DNA of 64,000 bases, taken from the NCBI GenBank assembly GCA_044377005.1, contig JBILJV010000003.1:36554-100553 (forward strand). The letters are read 5' to 3'. The DNA is from JABMMZ01 sp044377005. GTDB taxonomy: Bacteria; Bacteroidota; Bacteroidia; NS11-12g; UBA955. The notes beneath the pieces were generated by a model. That model ran no database searches. It worked only from the letters and a program-made list of their open reading frames with translations, and was not told the DNA's origin. A program made the translations under genes and the position numbers. Every line of letters starts with the position of its first letter. Positions within the stretch are counted from its first letter, which is position 1. Positions 35,197-44,295 of this stretch are shown here, piece by piece.

Positions 35197-36105
35197 ATGG
35201 ATGATAAACAAAATAAGAGAAAAATTTTAAAAAAGCTCAAAAGCAGGTATAGATTGTTTGTTATTAACGAAACAAACTTTCAAGAAAAAGCCTCTTTAAG
35301 CCTAACGCCTTTCAACGTATTATTGGTTGCTAGCGCGGGGTTGCTTATATTTTCACTTATCAGTTGGGGTATCTTTACTTTATTTCCAATTATCAAAGAT
35401 TACTCTCCCGGATACAATACAGGATTGGACGGAAAAGTTAAAAATGAAATTCTTAAAAAGCTAAATAAACTAGAAACTGAGTTAAATATGACTCAAAAAA
35501 GGGAACTAGCGCTTAAGCAAATCATCAATGGTGAAGAAATTACAGCCTATGATATTCCATATAAAGAGGATAACAGTAGAAAAGTTGAGTTAAGTATTAA
35601 TGAGACCAAAGCAGATGGTTCGAGAGTAAAAGATGCCCAACAAAAAATAGAAAGAGCTCAAAAAACAGATCAAAAATCCTCTGAGGGTAAAACAGGTTCT
35701 GTTATAGATAATAACATTCAGGAAGACTATTATAGGGAATATGATGACTTATTCTTTACGCCACTCAAAGGAGAGATTACTCAAACATTTAACATTCAAA
35801 ATCCATTTATTGAAATAAAACCCATTGCAGACGAGACCGTAAAATCAGTTTTAGATGGCACTGTTATTTATAAAGGTTGGACGCCAGATTTTGGTTTTGC
35901 TATAGCGATACAACACGACAATAATTGGCTATCGGTTTATAAATACAATTTGGGATTATACAAAGAAGTAGGAAGCATAGTGAAGGCTGGTGAAACAATT
36001 GGAATTATAGGATATAAAGAAAACAAAAAAGACATCAAAAAACTTAGATTTGAATTGTGGCGAAACGGAATAGCAATGAATCCAAATAATTTGATAGTTT
36101 TTTAA
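35197..36105 (+). CDS. LytM/M23-like membrane protein, probably non-catalytic
   Basis: This 302-residue protein has a basic cytoplasmic N-terminus, one membrane helix (about 39-65), a charged periplasmic linker with coiled-coil character (about 80-180) and a C-terminal LytM-like domain (about 190-302; DGTVIYKGWTPDFG, AIQHDNNWLSVYKYNLG, VKAGETIGIIG). The zinc ligands of active M23 peptidases are not visible: the usual HxH is replaced by YKYN and the first ligand region reads QTFNIQNPF. It may therefore regulate or scaffold rather than cut peptidoglycan. A bactofilin gene follows 13 bp later, a pairing seen in cell-shape modules. Confidence 0.8.
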   Translation: MDDKQNKRKILKKLKSRYRLFVINETNFQEKASLSLTPFNVLLVASAGLLIFSLISWGIFTLFPIIKDYSPGYNTGLDGKVKNEILKKLNKLETELNMTQKRELALKQIINGEEITAYDIPYKEDNSRKVELSINETKADGSRVKDAQQKIERAQKTDQKSSEGKTGSVIDNNIQEDYYREYDDLFFTPLKGEITQTFNIQNPFIEIKPIADETVKSVLDGTVIYKGWTPDFGFAIAIQHDNNWLSVYKYNLGLYKEVGSIVKAGETIGIIGYKENKKDIKKLRFELWRNGIAMNPNNLIVF

Positions 36106-36118
36106 TAATATTGCAACC

Positions 36119-36493
36119 ATGTTGAATAAAAATAACAAAAGTGAAACTGCACAGAATGCCGCTTTAAATATGATAGGGGCAGGAACGCTAATCAAAGGTG
36201 ATTTAACATCAGAAGGAGATTTAAGAATTGATGGTTCAATTGATGGAAATGTCATTTCTAAGTCAAAAATAGCGATGGGTGTAAGTGCTTCTATAAAAGG
36301 GGATGTAAAAGCCAGGAGTGCAGATGTTTCAGGAAAAATAATTGGAGATGTTGAAATAACAGAAACTCTATTTTTGAGAGCTAGTGCCAAAATATATGGA
36401 AATATAAAAACCAACAAAATTGTTATAGAAAGTGGTGCTGAGTTTAACGGACATTGCAATATGAATCAAACTTCAAATATTGAATCAAAATAA
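36119..36493 (+). CDS. Bactofilin (polymer-forming cytoskeletal protein)
   Basis: Bactofilins form nucleotide-independent filaments that position wall enzymes. The 124-residue product has the beta-helical repeat pattern from about residue 18 to 115 (IGAGTLIKGDLTSEGDLRIDG, read as its two strands, GNVISKSKIAMG, ISGDVEITETLFL-type turns) with a short disordered N-terminus. It follows the LytM-like gene and overlaps the next gene by 14 bp, which ties cell-shape genes to the ATP synthase operon. Confidence 0.93.
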   Translation: MLNKNNKSETAQNAALNMIGAGTLIKGDLTSEGDLRIDGSIDGNVISKSKIAMGVSASIKGDVKARSADVSGKIIGDVEITETLFLRASAKIYGNIKTNKIVIESGAEFNGHCNMNQTSNIESK

Positions 36494-36680
36494 AAAATTA
36501 AATAACATTGTTAAATTTTCAGGATTAGGAATACAAATGGCATTATTTGTTGTCATTTTAACCTTCGCTGGAAAATGGATAGACCAATTTTTTTTATTTA
36601 AGTTTCCAATTTTTACAATAGTTGGTGTTTTTATTGGACTAATTGGCGCAATGTATTACATGATTAAACAACTAAAATAA
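36480..36680 (+). CDS. AtpZ/AtpI family membrane protein
   Basis: This 66-residue protein with two membrane helices (about 13-33 and 40-62) has the AtpI/AtpZ pattern GIQMALFVV, then GKWID, then GVFIGLIGAMYYMI. Members assist assembly of the c-ring or transport ions for ATP synthase. The start is read as TTG at 36480, inside the end of the bactofilin gene. The first ATG would remove part of helix 1. Its stop overlaps the next ATG by one base. Confidence 0.85.
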   Translation: MNQNKKLNNIVKFSGLGIQMALFVVILTFAGKWIDQFFLFKFPIFTIVGVFIGLIGAMYYMIKQLK

Positions 36681-37090
36681 TGAAACAAAAACATACAATA
36701 ACAAATTTTTTTCTTTTAATCGGACTATCAATTTTAAGTTTTGTAATTCCCAAGCTGGCAACAAGTAATACAGATTCAATTTACCTAAGTGGAATATTAA
36801 TTATTTATTTTATAGCCTTTAGTTTTGGAACACATAAAATAATTCAATCAATTAACACTAATCAAAGTAGATTCAATGCAGTTTTTTTTGGTGTTACGGG
36901 ACTTAGAATGATATTAATCATTTTTTTATTCCTTATATACTTATTAATCAGTAACATAACTAACAAAATAGGGATTGTATTTTTAATTTGTTCATATTTT
37001 ATCTTTATGGGTTTTGAAATTAAAATAATCCTTCATAAATTGCGCCCCGATTTAGGAAATCAAAAAGCCAACGAAAATGCCCGAAAATAA
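36680..37090 (+). CDS. Small membrane protein in the atp operon, unknown function
   Basis: This 136-residue protein has four probable membrane helices (about 8-26, 33-50, 65-92, 95-115) and a polar tail. Its position between AtpZ and AtpB, and its size, resemble the AtpI (uncI-like) slot, but no diagnostic motif is seen. It overlaps AtpZ by 1 bp and atpB by 14 bp, so it is a firm member of the operon. Confidence 0.7.
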   Translation: MKQKHTITNFFLLIGLSILSFVIPKLATSNTDSIYLSGILIIYFIAFSFGTHKIIQSINTNQSRFNAVFFGVTGLRMILIIFLFLIYLLISNITNKIGIVFLICSYFIFMGFEIKIILHKLRPDLGNQKANENARK

Positions 37091-38249
37091 AGGACTTTCA
37101 AAAATAACAAATTTCAAGATTTTATCTTTTGCTTGCTTAATTCTGCTTTTGCAAAGCTCTGTTTTACTTGCGTCAGACCATAGTTCAGACACAAACAATC
37201 ATTCAAATGAACAGCACCAAGGTGAATCTCACCATGATGCTCCGCATGAGAAATTCAAACCTGGAGACATGATTTTAGATCACGTTAAAGATGCGCACGA
37301 TTGGCATATTATGGATTTATCTCCTGGTCATCCATTAAGCATTCCTCTTCCTGTTATTATTTATGACAATGGATTACATGTATTTTCCTCAGGTAAATTC
37401 GATCATGGTCACAAAGTAGTGGAAAGTAAAGGTAATTTTTATTTTTTACACAAAGGTAAAATATATAAAACAGATGAAAGCGGTCATTTGAATTATGATG
37501 AGAAAAACAAAGTTAGTAACGAAATTCCGATGGATTTGTCCATTACCAAAAATGTTATCGCTTTATTTGTTAGTGCTATTTTACTACTTTGGATATTTTT
37601 AAGTATCGCAAAATCATACAAAACAAGAGGAAAATCTGCTCCAAAAGGAATACAATCATTACTTGAACCAATTATTATCTTTATTAGAGATGAAGTTGTT
37701 AAACCTTCAGTAGGTGCTCACTATGAAAAATTCTTACCGATGTTATTAACGATTTTCTTTTTTATATTCATTAATAACTTAATGGGTTTAATTCCTATTG
37801 CTCCTTTTGGTGCTAACTTAACGGGTAATATTGCAGTAACAATGGTTTTATCTGTTGTAGTTTTCTTGGTTGTTTCATTTTCTGGTAACAAACATTATTG
37901 GAAACACATCTTTATGCCTGATGTACCCAAAGCATTGTGGGTTTTATTAATACCAATTGAGATACTAGGTGTTGTATTAAAGCCATTTGTTTTAATGCTT
38001 CGTTTATTTGCAAACATTACAGCTGGTCATATTATCATCTTAGGATTTTTCAGTTTAATATTCATTTTCGGAGAGAAAAGTGCTGTTGCTGGTTTTGGTA
38101 CATCAATATTATCTGTAGCCTTTACCTTATTCATGAGTGTATTGGAATTACTCGTTGCCTTTTTACAAGCTTATGTATTTACATTATTAGCATCATTATA
38201 TATTGGTTCGGCTACAGAAGAGCATCACCATTCAGAAGACCATCATTAA
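37077..38249 (+). CDS. atpB: F0F1 ATP synthase subunit a
   Basis: Subunit a provides the proton half-channels beside the c-ring. The 390-residue product is long because of an N-terminal extension: a hydrophobic signal-like segment, then a His-rich stretch (about residues 33-65) and a beta-rich region. The a-subunit helices follow from about 160, with the essential Arg in MLRLFANITAGH near residue 308. The C-terminus is again His-rich (EEHHHSEDHH). The long His-rich front is common in this phylum. It overlaps the upstream membrane gene by 14 bp. Confidence 0.96.
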   Translation: MPENKGLSKITNFKILSFACLILLLQSSVLLASDHSSDTNNHSNEQHQGESHHDAPHEKFKPGDMILDHVKDAHDWHIMDLSPGHPLSIPLPVIIYDNGLHVFSSGKFDHGHKVVESKGNFYFLHKGKIYKTDESGHLNYDEKNKVSNEIPMDLSITKNVIALFVSAILLLWIFLSIAKSYKTRGKSAPKGIQSLLEPIIIFIRDEVVKPSVGAHYEKFLPMLLTIFFFIFINNLMGLIPIAPFGANLTGNIAVTMVLSVVVFLVVSFSGNKHYWKHIFMPDVPKALWVLLIPIEILGVVLKPFVLMLRLFANITAGHIIILGFFSLIFIFGEKSAVAGFGTSILSVAFTLFMSVLELLVAFLQAYVFTLLASLYIGSATEEHHHSEDHH

Positions 38250-38285
38250 AATAAAACAAACAACAAAATAAAAACCCAAATAAAT

Positions 38286-38540
38286 ATGTCAATTTTAGAA
38301 ATTCTATTACAAACAGTATCAGCAGACCCTTCAAAATTAGGCGCTGCGATCGGAGCAGGATTATCAGCTATCGCTGCTGGTATCGGTATTGGTAACATTG
38401 GTAAGTCAGCTTTAGAAAGCATTGCACGTCAACCAGAATCAACTGGAGACATCAGAGCAAACATGATTATTGCTGCTGCTCTTGTTGAGGGTGCGGTATT
38501 CTTTGCTATCGTACTTTGTTTATTGATATTGTTCGTTTAA
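38286..38540 (+). CDS. atpE: F0F1 ATP synthase subunit c
   Basis: This 84-residue hairpin protein forms the rotating ring. The first helix is Gly/Ala-rich (AAIGAGLSAIAAGIGIGNIG), the loop is ARQPE, and the second helix carries the ion-binding Glu68 (LVEGAVFF). The residues around it look like the proton-type site, not the Na+ type. A hairpin with a T-run follows between atpE and atpF. Confidence 0.97.
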   Translation: MSILEILLQTVSADPSKLGAAIGAGLSAIAAGIGIGNIGKSALESIARQPESTGDIRANMIIAAALVEGAVFFAIVLCLLILFV

Positions 38541-38566
38541 TATCAATAAAAGAAACCATAAAAAAC

Positions 38567-38600
38567 AACAGGGGATTATTAATTTAATCCCTTGTTTTTA
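38567..38600 (+). terminator. Intra-operon hairpin between atpE and atpF
   Basis: A 12-bp stem with one G-U pair (38567-38578 with 38585-38596), loop TTAATT, is followed by a T-run. It sits in the 83-bp gap after atpE and could terminate part of the transcripts or protect the atpE 3' end. Confidence 0.6.
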
Positions 38601-38623
38601 AATTTATTTAAAAAAACAAAAAA

Positions 38624-39133
38624 ATGGAATTAGTATTACCCGGTATAGGATTGACCTTTTGGATGGTTTTAGTTTTTGGTTTATTGCTATTTTTACTTAA
38701 AAAATTTGCATGGAAACCTATTCTAAGTGCTTTAAAAGAAAGAGAAAATTCTATCGAAGAAGCTTTAAAATCTGCTGAGGCAGCTAAAGATCAACTTTCA
38801 AAACTTAAAAGTGATAACGAAGCTTTGTACAAACAAGCACGTGAGGAAAGAGATCAATTATTAAAAGAAGCAAAAGTGATGAAAGAAACCATTATCAGTG
38901 ATGCTAAAAAATCAGCTGAGGAAGAAGGCAAACGTATAATACAAGCTGCATCAGAAGAAATTAATAAGCAAAAAGCTGTTGCAATTGCTGAATTAAAAGG
39001 TCAGGTAGCTTCAATGTCAATTGCCATTGCTGAAAAATTAATTGGCAATCAACTTGCTGATAACGATCAACAAAAAACAATCATTACGAGTCACATTAAC
39101 GACCTTAATAATACACAACAAGCAAACGCTTAA
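38624..39133 (+). CDS. atpF: F0F1 ATP synthase subunit b
   Basis: This 169-residue stator protein has an N-terminal membrane helix (about 5-25, GLTFWMVLVFGLLLFLLKKF) and a long charged coiled coil (about 35-130) that reaches F1. WKPILSALKERENSIEEAL is a typical b-subunit start of the stalk. It lies 9 bp before atpH. Confidence 0.96.
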   Translation: MELVLPGIGLTFWMVLVFGLLLFLLKKFAWKPILSALKERENSIEEALKSAEAAKDQLSKLKSDNEALYKQAREERDQLLKEAKVMKETIISDAKKSAEEEGKRIIQAASEEINKQKAVAIAELKGQVASMSIAIAEKLIGNQLADNDQQKTIITSHINDLNNTQQANA

Positions 39134-39142
39134 TCAAAAAGC

Positions 39143-39682
39143 ATGTCAGAACATAAAATTGCAAATAGATACGCATCCGCATTATTTCAACAAGCTTTGG
39201 AAAACAAAGTAATTGAGGAAACGGCTCAAGACATGAAATTAATTGCTAATACCTGTAAAAATAGCAAAGATTTAATGAATGTGTTATCAAATCCTATCAT
39301 TAATCCTAACGAAAAATTAAAGGCATTAAAGCAGATATTTTCTAAGTTTGGAACTACTAGTAGTCGTTTTATTGAATTGATATGTCTCAAAAATAGAGAG
39401 GACTTGCTTGATGAAATTGCTGAATCATTTATTGATTTATACAGACAGCATTTAGGAGTTCAAAGAGTAGAATTAACTTCTGCAATTGAATTGGACAATG
39501 CAACAAAAGAAGACATTAAAGCATATGTTAAACATCAAACATCTGCAAAAGAGGTTGAATTGAATACTCAAATCAATCCAAATATAATAGGTGGTTTTGT
39601 AATTAAATTTGGTGACCATTTATTGGACACTAGTATTTCTTCAAAACTCAGAAAATTAAAAAAAGAATTAAACATCGCATAA
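39143..39682 (+). CDS. atpH: F0F1 ATP synthase subunit delta
   Basis: This 179-residue stator subunit links b to the top of the alpha/beta hexamer. The N-terminal helical bundle begins IANRYASALFQQALE. The C-terminal part has the family pattern INPNIIGGFVIKFGDHLLDTSI. It sits between atpF and atpA with gaps of 9 and 15 bp. Confidence 0.96.
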   Translation: MSEHKIANRYASALFQQALENKVIEETAQDMKLIANTCKNSKDLMNVLSNPIINPNEKLKALKQIFSKFGTTSSRFIELICLKNREDLLDEIAESFIDLYRQHLGVQRVELTSAIELDNATKEDIKAYVKHQTSAKEVELNTQINPNIIGGFVIKFGDHLLDTSISSKLRKLKKELNIA

Positions 39683-39697
39683 AACAAATAAAAAATC

Positions 39698-41278
39698 ATG
39701 GCAGACATTAGACCTGATGAAGTTTCAGCAATATTGAAACAACAAATAACAAACTTTAAAACCGAATCTGAATTAGAACAAGTAGGTACAGTTCTTCAAG
39801 TAGGTGATGGTATCGCTCGTATTCATGGCTTAACGCAAGTTCAATCTGGTGAATTGATTGAATTTGAAAACGGCATGAAAGCAATTGTATTGAACTTAGA
39901 AGAGGACAATATTGGTGCGGTATTATTTGGTAACAGTACACAAATTAAAGAAGGTGATACTGTAAGACGTACTGGCAAAATCGCTTCAATTAATGTTACT
40001 GAAGGTATGCTTGGTCGTGTTATCAATACTTTGGGTGAGCCTATCGATGGTAAAGGTGCCTTAACTGGAGAATTCTTTGAAATGCCACTTGAGCGTAAAG
40101 CACCAGGGGTATTATACCGTGAACCTGTTAAAGAACCATTACAAACTGGTATCAAAGCAATTGACGCAATGATTCCTATTGGTAGAGGTCAACGTGAGTT
40201 GATTATTGGTGACCGTCAAACAGGTAAAACTGCAGTTGCTATAGATACTATAATCAACCAAAAAGAATTTTACGAAAAAGGGAAACCTGTATATTGTATT
40301 TATGTTGCAGTTGGTCAAAAAGAATCTACTGTAAAACAAGTTGTTAAAACATTAGAAGAAAAAGGGGCTATGCCTTACACGGTTGTAATTTCTGCACCAT
40401 CTTCTGCTCCTGCTCCACTTCAATTCTTTGCGCCAATGGCTGGAGCTGCAATTGGAGAATTTTTCAGAGACAGAGGTTTGCCTGCATTAATTGTATATGA
40501 TGATTTATCTAAACAAGCTGTTGCATACCGTGAGGTTTCATTGTTATTAAGACGTCCTCCAGGACGTGAGGCTTATCCAGGTGACGTGTTTTACTTACAC
40601 AGTCGTTTGCTAGAAAGAGCTTGTAAACTGAATGCATCAGATGAAATCACTTCGAACATGAATGATTTACCTCCATCTCTTAAAGGAAAAGTAAAAGGAG
40701 GTGGTTCATTAACCGCTTTACCAATTATTGAAACACAGGCAGGTGACGTTTCTGCCTATATACCTACTAACGTAATTTCGATTACAGATGGTCAAATATT
40801 CTTGGAATCTAACTTATTCAATAGCGGTGTTAGACCAGCAATTAACGTAGGTATATCAGTATCTCGTGTGGGTGGTAATGCTCAAATCAAATCAATGAAA
40901 AAAGTAGCTGGTACATTAAAACTTGACCAAGCTCAATATAGAGAATTAGAAGCATTTGCGAAATTTGGTTCTGACTTGGATGCTGCTACAAAATCTGTTT
41001 TAGAAAAAGGTTCAAGAAACGTTGAAATCCTAAAACAAGGTCAATACTCTCCTCTTCGTGTTGAACAACAAACAGCTATTATTTACTTAGGAACTAAAGG
41101 TGCATTAAATAGTGTTCCTGTTAATAAAGTTCGTCAGTTTGAAGCAGAATTCTTAGAAATTTTGGAACACAAACACAAAGAGTTATTAAACCAACTAGCT
41201 GCTGGAAAAATTGATGATTCAATTACTTCTCAATTAGAAGAAATTGGCAAAACACTAGCAGCAAATTACAAAGCTTAA
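39698..41278 (+). CDS. atpA: F0F1 ATP synthase subunit alpha
   Basis: This non-catalytic nucleotide-binding subunit of F1 has 526 residues. The P-loop is GDRQTGKTAVAID near residue 172. LPALIVYDDLSKQAVAYRE and the family signature PAINVGISVSRVGG lie further on. The length is usual for the family. It is followed 21 bp later by atpG. Confidence 0.98.
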   Translation: MADIRPDEVSAILKQQITNFKTESELEQVGTVLQVGDGIARIHGLTQVQSGELIEFENGMKAIVLNLEEDNIGAVLFGNSTQIKEGDTVRRTGKIASINVTEGMLGRVINTLGEPIDGKGALTGEFFEMPLERKAPGVLYREPVKEPLQTGIKAIDAMIPIGRGQRELIIGDRQTGKTAVAIDTIINQKEFYEKGKPVYCIYVAVGQKESTVKQVVKTLEEKGAMPYTVVISAPSSAPAPLQFFAPMAGAAIGEFFRDRGLPALIVYDDLSKQAVAYREVSLLLRRPPGREAYPGDVFYLHSRLLERACKLNASDEITSNMNDLPPSLKGKVKGGGSLTALPIIETQAGDVSAYIPTNVISITDGQIFLESNLFNSGVRPAINVGISVSRVGGNAQIKSMKKVAGTLKLDQAQYRELEAFAKFGSDLDAATKSVLEKGSRNVEILKQGQYSPLRVEQQTAIIYLGTKGALNSVPVNKVRQFEAEFLEILEHKHKELLNQLAAGKIDDSITSQLEEIGKTLAANYKA

Positions 41279-41299
41279 TTTAGCAATAAATAATTAAGA

Positions 41300-42178
41300 A
41301 TGGCAAATCTAAAAGAAATAAGAAGCAGAATTAGTTCAACAATTTCAACGCAACAAATTACTAAAGCGATGAAATTAGTGTCTGCAACTAAGTTGAGAAA
41401 GGCTCAATCTGCCATTACACAAATGCGTCCTTATGCTGATAAACTAAGTGGCGTTCTTAAAAATTTAAGCGATAGTGCAGACAATGAACAATTGTCTAAA
41501 TATTTTAAAGAACAAAAATTAGACAAAGTTTTATTAGTAGTTATTACAAGTGATAGAGGTTTATGTGGTGGTTTCAATGCCAACATCATTAAACGTGTTA
41601 ACCAACTTTTAAAAACTGATTATGCTGCGCATGTGGAATCTAAATCTATTGATTTAATGTACATAGGTAAAAAAGGATATGAAAATTTAAAAAAACATGA
41701 CCTTAAACACCGTACAGAAAATGTAACTTTATTTACCAGCTTAAATGCTGAAAATAGTTTTAAAATTGGAGATGCTTTATTAACAGAATTTTTGAACGGT
41801 CACTACAATCGTATTGAAGTTGTTTATAATAAATTTAAAAATGCAGCTACTCAAATTATCAGTAATGATATTTTATTGCCTATTACAATTCAAAAATCTA
41901 ACATCGTTACCACACAAAATGATTATATATTTGAACCCAATAAAATTCAATTATTAGAATCATTATTACCACTATCTATAAAAACTGACTTATATAGATG
42001 TTTACTTGATTCATTTGCTAGTGAACACGGAGCAAGAATGATTTCAATGGATAAAGCAACAGATAACGCAGGTGAAATATTAAAACAATTGAAATTAGTT
42101 TATAACAGAGGTCGTCAGGCTGCTATTACAAATGAAATTTCAGAAATTGTTGGTGGTGCTGCTGCTTTGAATGGATAA
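41300..42178 (+). CDS. atpG: F0F1 ATP synthase subunit gamma
   Basis: This 292-residue central shaft subunit starts with the N-terminal helix NLKEIRSRISSTISTQQITKAM (read up to TQQ, then ITKAMKLVSATKLRKA). It has the conserved VITSDRGLCGGFNANI near residue 82 and ends in the long C-terminal helix with ITNEISEIVGGAAAL. It is the last gene of the operon. atpD and atpC are absent here, as in many Bacteroidota where they lie elsewhere. A strong terminator follows. Confidence 0.97.
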   Translation: MANLKEIRSRISSTISTQQITKAMKLVSATKLRKAQSAITQMRPYADKLSGVLKNLSDSADNEQLSKYFKEQKLDKVLLVVITSDRGLCGGFNANIIKRVNQLLKTDYAAHVESKSIDLMYIGKKGYENLKKHDLKHRTENVTLFTSLNAENSFKIGDALLTEFLNGHYNRIEVVYNKFKNAATQIISNDILLPITIQKSNIVTTQNDYIFEPNKIQLLESLLPLSIKTDLYRCLLDSFASEHGARMISMDKATDNAGEILKQLKLVYNRGRQAAITNEISEIVGGAAALNG

Positions 42179-42198
42179 TTAATTAAAAAATAAACAAA

Positions 42199-42229
42199 AA
42201 AAGCCCTTTTAAAAAGGGCTTTTTTTTAT
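42199..42229. terminator. Terminator after atpG, usable on both strands
   Basis: The hairpin AAAGCCCTTT...AAAGGGCTTT (about 42200-42222) has A- and T-runs on either side. It lies between the atp operon and the convergent Fe-S protein gene. Confidence 0.85.
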
Positions 42230-42247
42230 GTTATAAATTCGTATATA

Positions 42248-43039
42248 TTACAAATCATTGGCTTGTGCGACTAATTCTGCAATATCTAATACTTGAACTG
42301 AATCTTCTTTGTTTTGATTTTTAACACCATCTCTTAACATCGTCATGCAAAAAGGACAATTGGCTGCAATAATATTAGCACCAGTTGCAACGGCTTCTTC
42401 GGAACGTTCTATATTTATTTCCTTATTTCCTTTTTCAGCCTCTTTAAACATTTGAGCTCCACCAGCGCCACAACACAAACCAGATGACTTACATCTTTTC
42501 ATTTCATGCAATTCTACGTCTAATACCTCTAAAATGCGTCTAGGGGCCACATATTCATTATTAGATCGTCCTAAATAACAGCTATCATGATAGGTAATCT
42601 TTTTTCCTTGAAAAGCGCCACCTGCTACTTTCAATATACCATCATTGATTAGCTGTTGTAGAAATTGTGTGTGATGAACAACTTCATATTGACCACCTAG
42701 GGAAGGATATTCATTCTTTAGAGTATTAAAGCAATGTGGGCAGGCAGTTACAATTTTTTTAATACCATAACCGTTCAATACTGCAATATTATTCATCGCT
42801 AACATTTGGAACAAAAACTCATTTCCTGCACGCTTGGCAGGGTCACCTGTGCAACCTTCTTCCTGTCCTAAAATAGCAAAATCTATATTACAATGGTTTA
42901 ATATTTTGGCAAAAGCTTTGGTGATTTTTTGGGCACGTTCATCAAAACTACCGGCGCAACCAACAAAAAAGAGCACTTCGGGAACTTTCCCTTCTGCAGC
43001 GTACTGTGCAGCTGTTTTTATTTCAAATCCTAAGGACAT
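42248..43039 (-). CDS. (Fe-S)-binding protein with two CCG domains (HdrB/LutA-like)
   Basis: This 263-residue protein has two cysteine-rich CCG domains (PF02754 type). The first has VGCAGSFDERAQ, a Cys in ACPHCFNTLKNEYP and its partners. The second has HDSCYLGR, SGLCCGAGGAQMF and ANCPFCMTML. Such domains bind an unusual Fe-S cluster in heterodisulfide reductase B, glycolate oxidase GlcF and lactate-oxidising LutA. There is no N-terminal ferredoxin domain, so it should act with a separate Fe-S or membrane partner, not seen here. It lies 13 bp after nadD on the same strand. Confidence 0.85.
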   Translation of the reverse strand: MSLGFEIKTAAQYAAEGKVPEVLFFVGCAGSFDERAQKITKAFAKILNHCNIDFAILGQEEGCTGDPAKRAGNEFLFQMLAMNNIAVLNGYGIKKIVTACPHCFNTLKNEYPSLGGQYEVVHHTQFLQQLINDGILKVAGGAFQGKKITYHDSCYLGRSNNEYVAPRRILEVLDVELHEMKRCKSSGLCCGAGGAQMFKEAEKGNKEINIERSEEAVATGANIIAANCPFCMTMLRDGVKNQNKEDSVQVLDIAELVAQANDL

Positions 43040-43052
43040 ATTGCAAATGTAA

Positions 43053-43607
43053 TTATTTTTTTAATAGTGGAATGATAGAATCTTTAACCAAGTAACGGAT
43101 ACTTTTGTTTTGATTAAGTAAACCTCTTATATAAGTTGATGAGATAGATAACAAAGGAGCTTTAATAACACAAATATTAGAATGGTTAGGATAAGGATTA
43201 TCAAATAACTCATTCCTTTTATAAACGACAATTTTATTTTTAAGTATTCTATCAACTTGATGCCATTTTGGTAAAGAAACAAGAGAATCACTTCCCATTA
43301 TAATCGTCAATTCATCGTTATAGTAATCATCTTTTAAAGCCTCTAATGTCAACGATGTATAGGAAGGTAAGGGTAAACTAAATTCAATATCACTACATTC
43401 AAAATAAGGATTGTCTTTAATTGACTCTTTTACCATTTGTAACCTTAATTGACCATTAATTAAATCAATATTGTCTTTAAAAGGGTTTTGAGGGGAAACA
43501 ATGAATAAAATTTTATCAAAATAATGCTCATTAATGAAATATTGAGCTATTGACAAGTGACCTATGTGAATGGGATTAAAAGAACCAAAATAAAGGCCAA
43601 TCTTCAT
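43053..43607 (-). CDS. nadD: Nicotinate-nucleotide adenylyltransferase
   Basis: NadD makes nicotinate adenine dinucleotide in NAD synthesis. The 184-residue product has the nucleotidyltransferase signature GSFNPIHIGHL near residue 8, the nucleotide-binding SDSLVSLPKW-type segment (GSDSLVSLPKWH), and the C-terminal ISSTYIRGLL motif. It follows gmk by 9 bp. Confidence 0.96.
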   Translation of the reverse strand: MKIGLYFGSFNPIHIGHLSIAQYFINEHYFDKILFIVSPQNPFKDNIDLINGQLRLQMVKESIKDNPYFECSDIEFSLPLPSYTSLTLEALKDDYYNDELTIIMGSDSLVSLPKWHQVDRILKNKIVVYKRNELFDNPYPNHSNICVIKAPLLSISSTYIRGLLNQNKSIRYLVKDSIIPLLKK

Positions 43608-43616
43608 ATGAGTGGA

Positions 43617-44180
43617 TTAAGAAATAATAAAATTTTTAACTATAGTTTCTGCCTCAGTAAGAGCCAAATTTAATTGATCATTGATTATAACTACGTCATA
43701 TTTATTTTCATACTTAAGCTCTTCTTGCGCTTTTTCTATTCTCATATTAAGCTGATGTTCAACTTCAGTACTTCTTTTCTTTAATCGTTCCATTAAAATT
43801 TCAATACTTGGTGGTCTAAGAAAAACAGAGAGAGCGGCATCACCATACTGTTTTTTTATATTCATTCCACCTAAAACATCGACATCAAATACAACGGTTT
43901 TGCCAAGTGACCATAATCTTTCAACTTCTGATTTAAGAGTACCATAATGAATCCCTTTATATACTTCTTCATGTTCCAAAAATTCATTATTAGCTATTTT
44001 TTCATTAAAGTCATTTTCTTCTAAAAAATAATATTCTCTTCCATTTTCCTCATTAATTCGCGGTTTTCTTGTAGTTGCAGAGATCGAAAAACCTAATTCA
44101 GGGATTACATTAAGTAAATGATTTACCACAGTTGTTTTACCACTGCCAGAGGGTGCAGAAAAAATGATGACTTTATTCAA
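43617..44180 (-). CDS. gmk: Guanylate kinase
   Basis: Gmk phosphorylates GMP or dGMP. The 187-residue product has the P-loop SAPSGSGKTTVVNHL near residue 8, TTRKPRINEENGREYYFL for GMP binding, and DVDVLGGMNIKKQYG. The start codon is read as TTG (44178-44180). The N-terminus MNKVIIFSAPSG fits the family and no ATG is in reach. It leads a gmk-nadD-(Fe-S protein) run and lies downstream of the pnp terminator. Confidence 0.95.
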   Translation of the reverse strand: MNKVIIFSAPSGSGKTTVVNHLLNVIPELGFSISATTRKPRINEENGREYYFLEENDFNEKIANNEFLEHEEVYKGIHYGTLKSEVERLWSLGKTVVFDVDVLGGMNIKKQYGDAALSVFLRPPSIEILMERLKKRSTEVEHQLNMRIEKAQEELKYENKYDVVIINDQLNLALTEAETIVKNFIIS

Positions 44181-44245
44181 AACTTCTACAAATTAACAAT
44201 TAAATATATTTTCAACCTAAAAAAATATGTAGATATGAAAATAAA

Positions 44246-44273
44246 AAAAGCGAACTAATGATAGTTCGCTTTT
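44246..44273 (-). terminator. Terminator after pnp
   Basis: A perfect 12-bp stem (44246-44257 with 44262-44273) with loop ATGA has a run of T on the minus-strand exit. It lies 23 bp past the pnp stop. Confidence 0.85.
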
Positions 44274-44295
44274 TAATAATAGAAATTAGTTATTC

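Noticed and set aside
37170..37260. His-rich N-terminus of AtpB as a novel metal-binding domain.
   Set aside because: Long His-rich extensions before subunit a are common in this phylum. I see no further motif.
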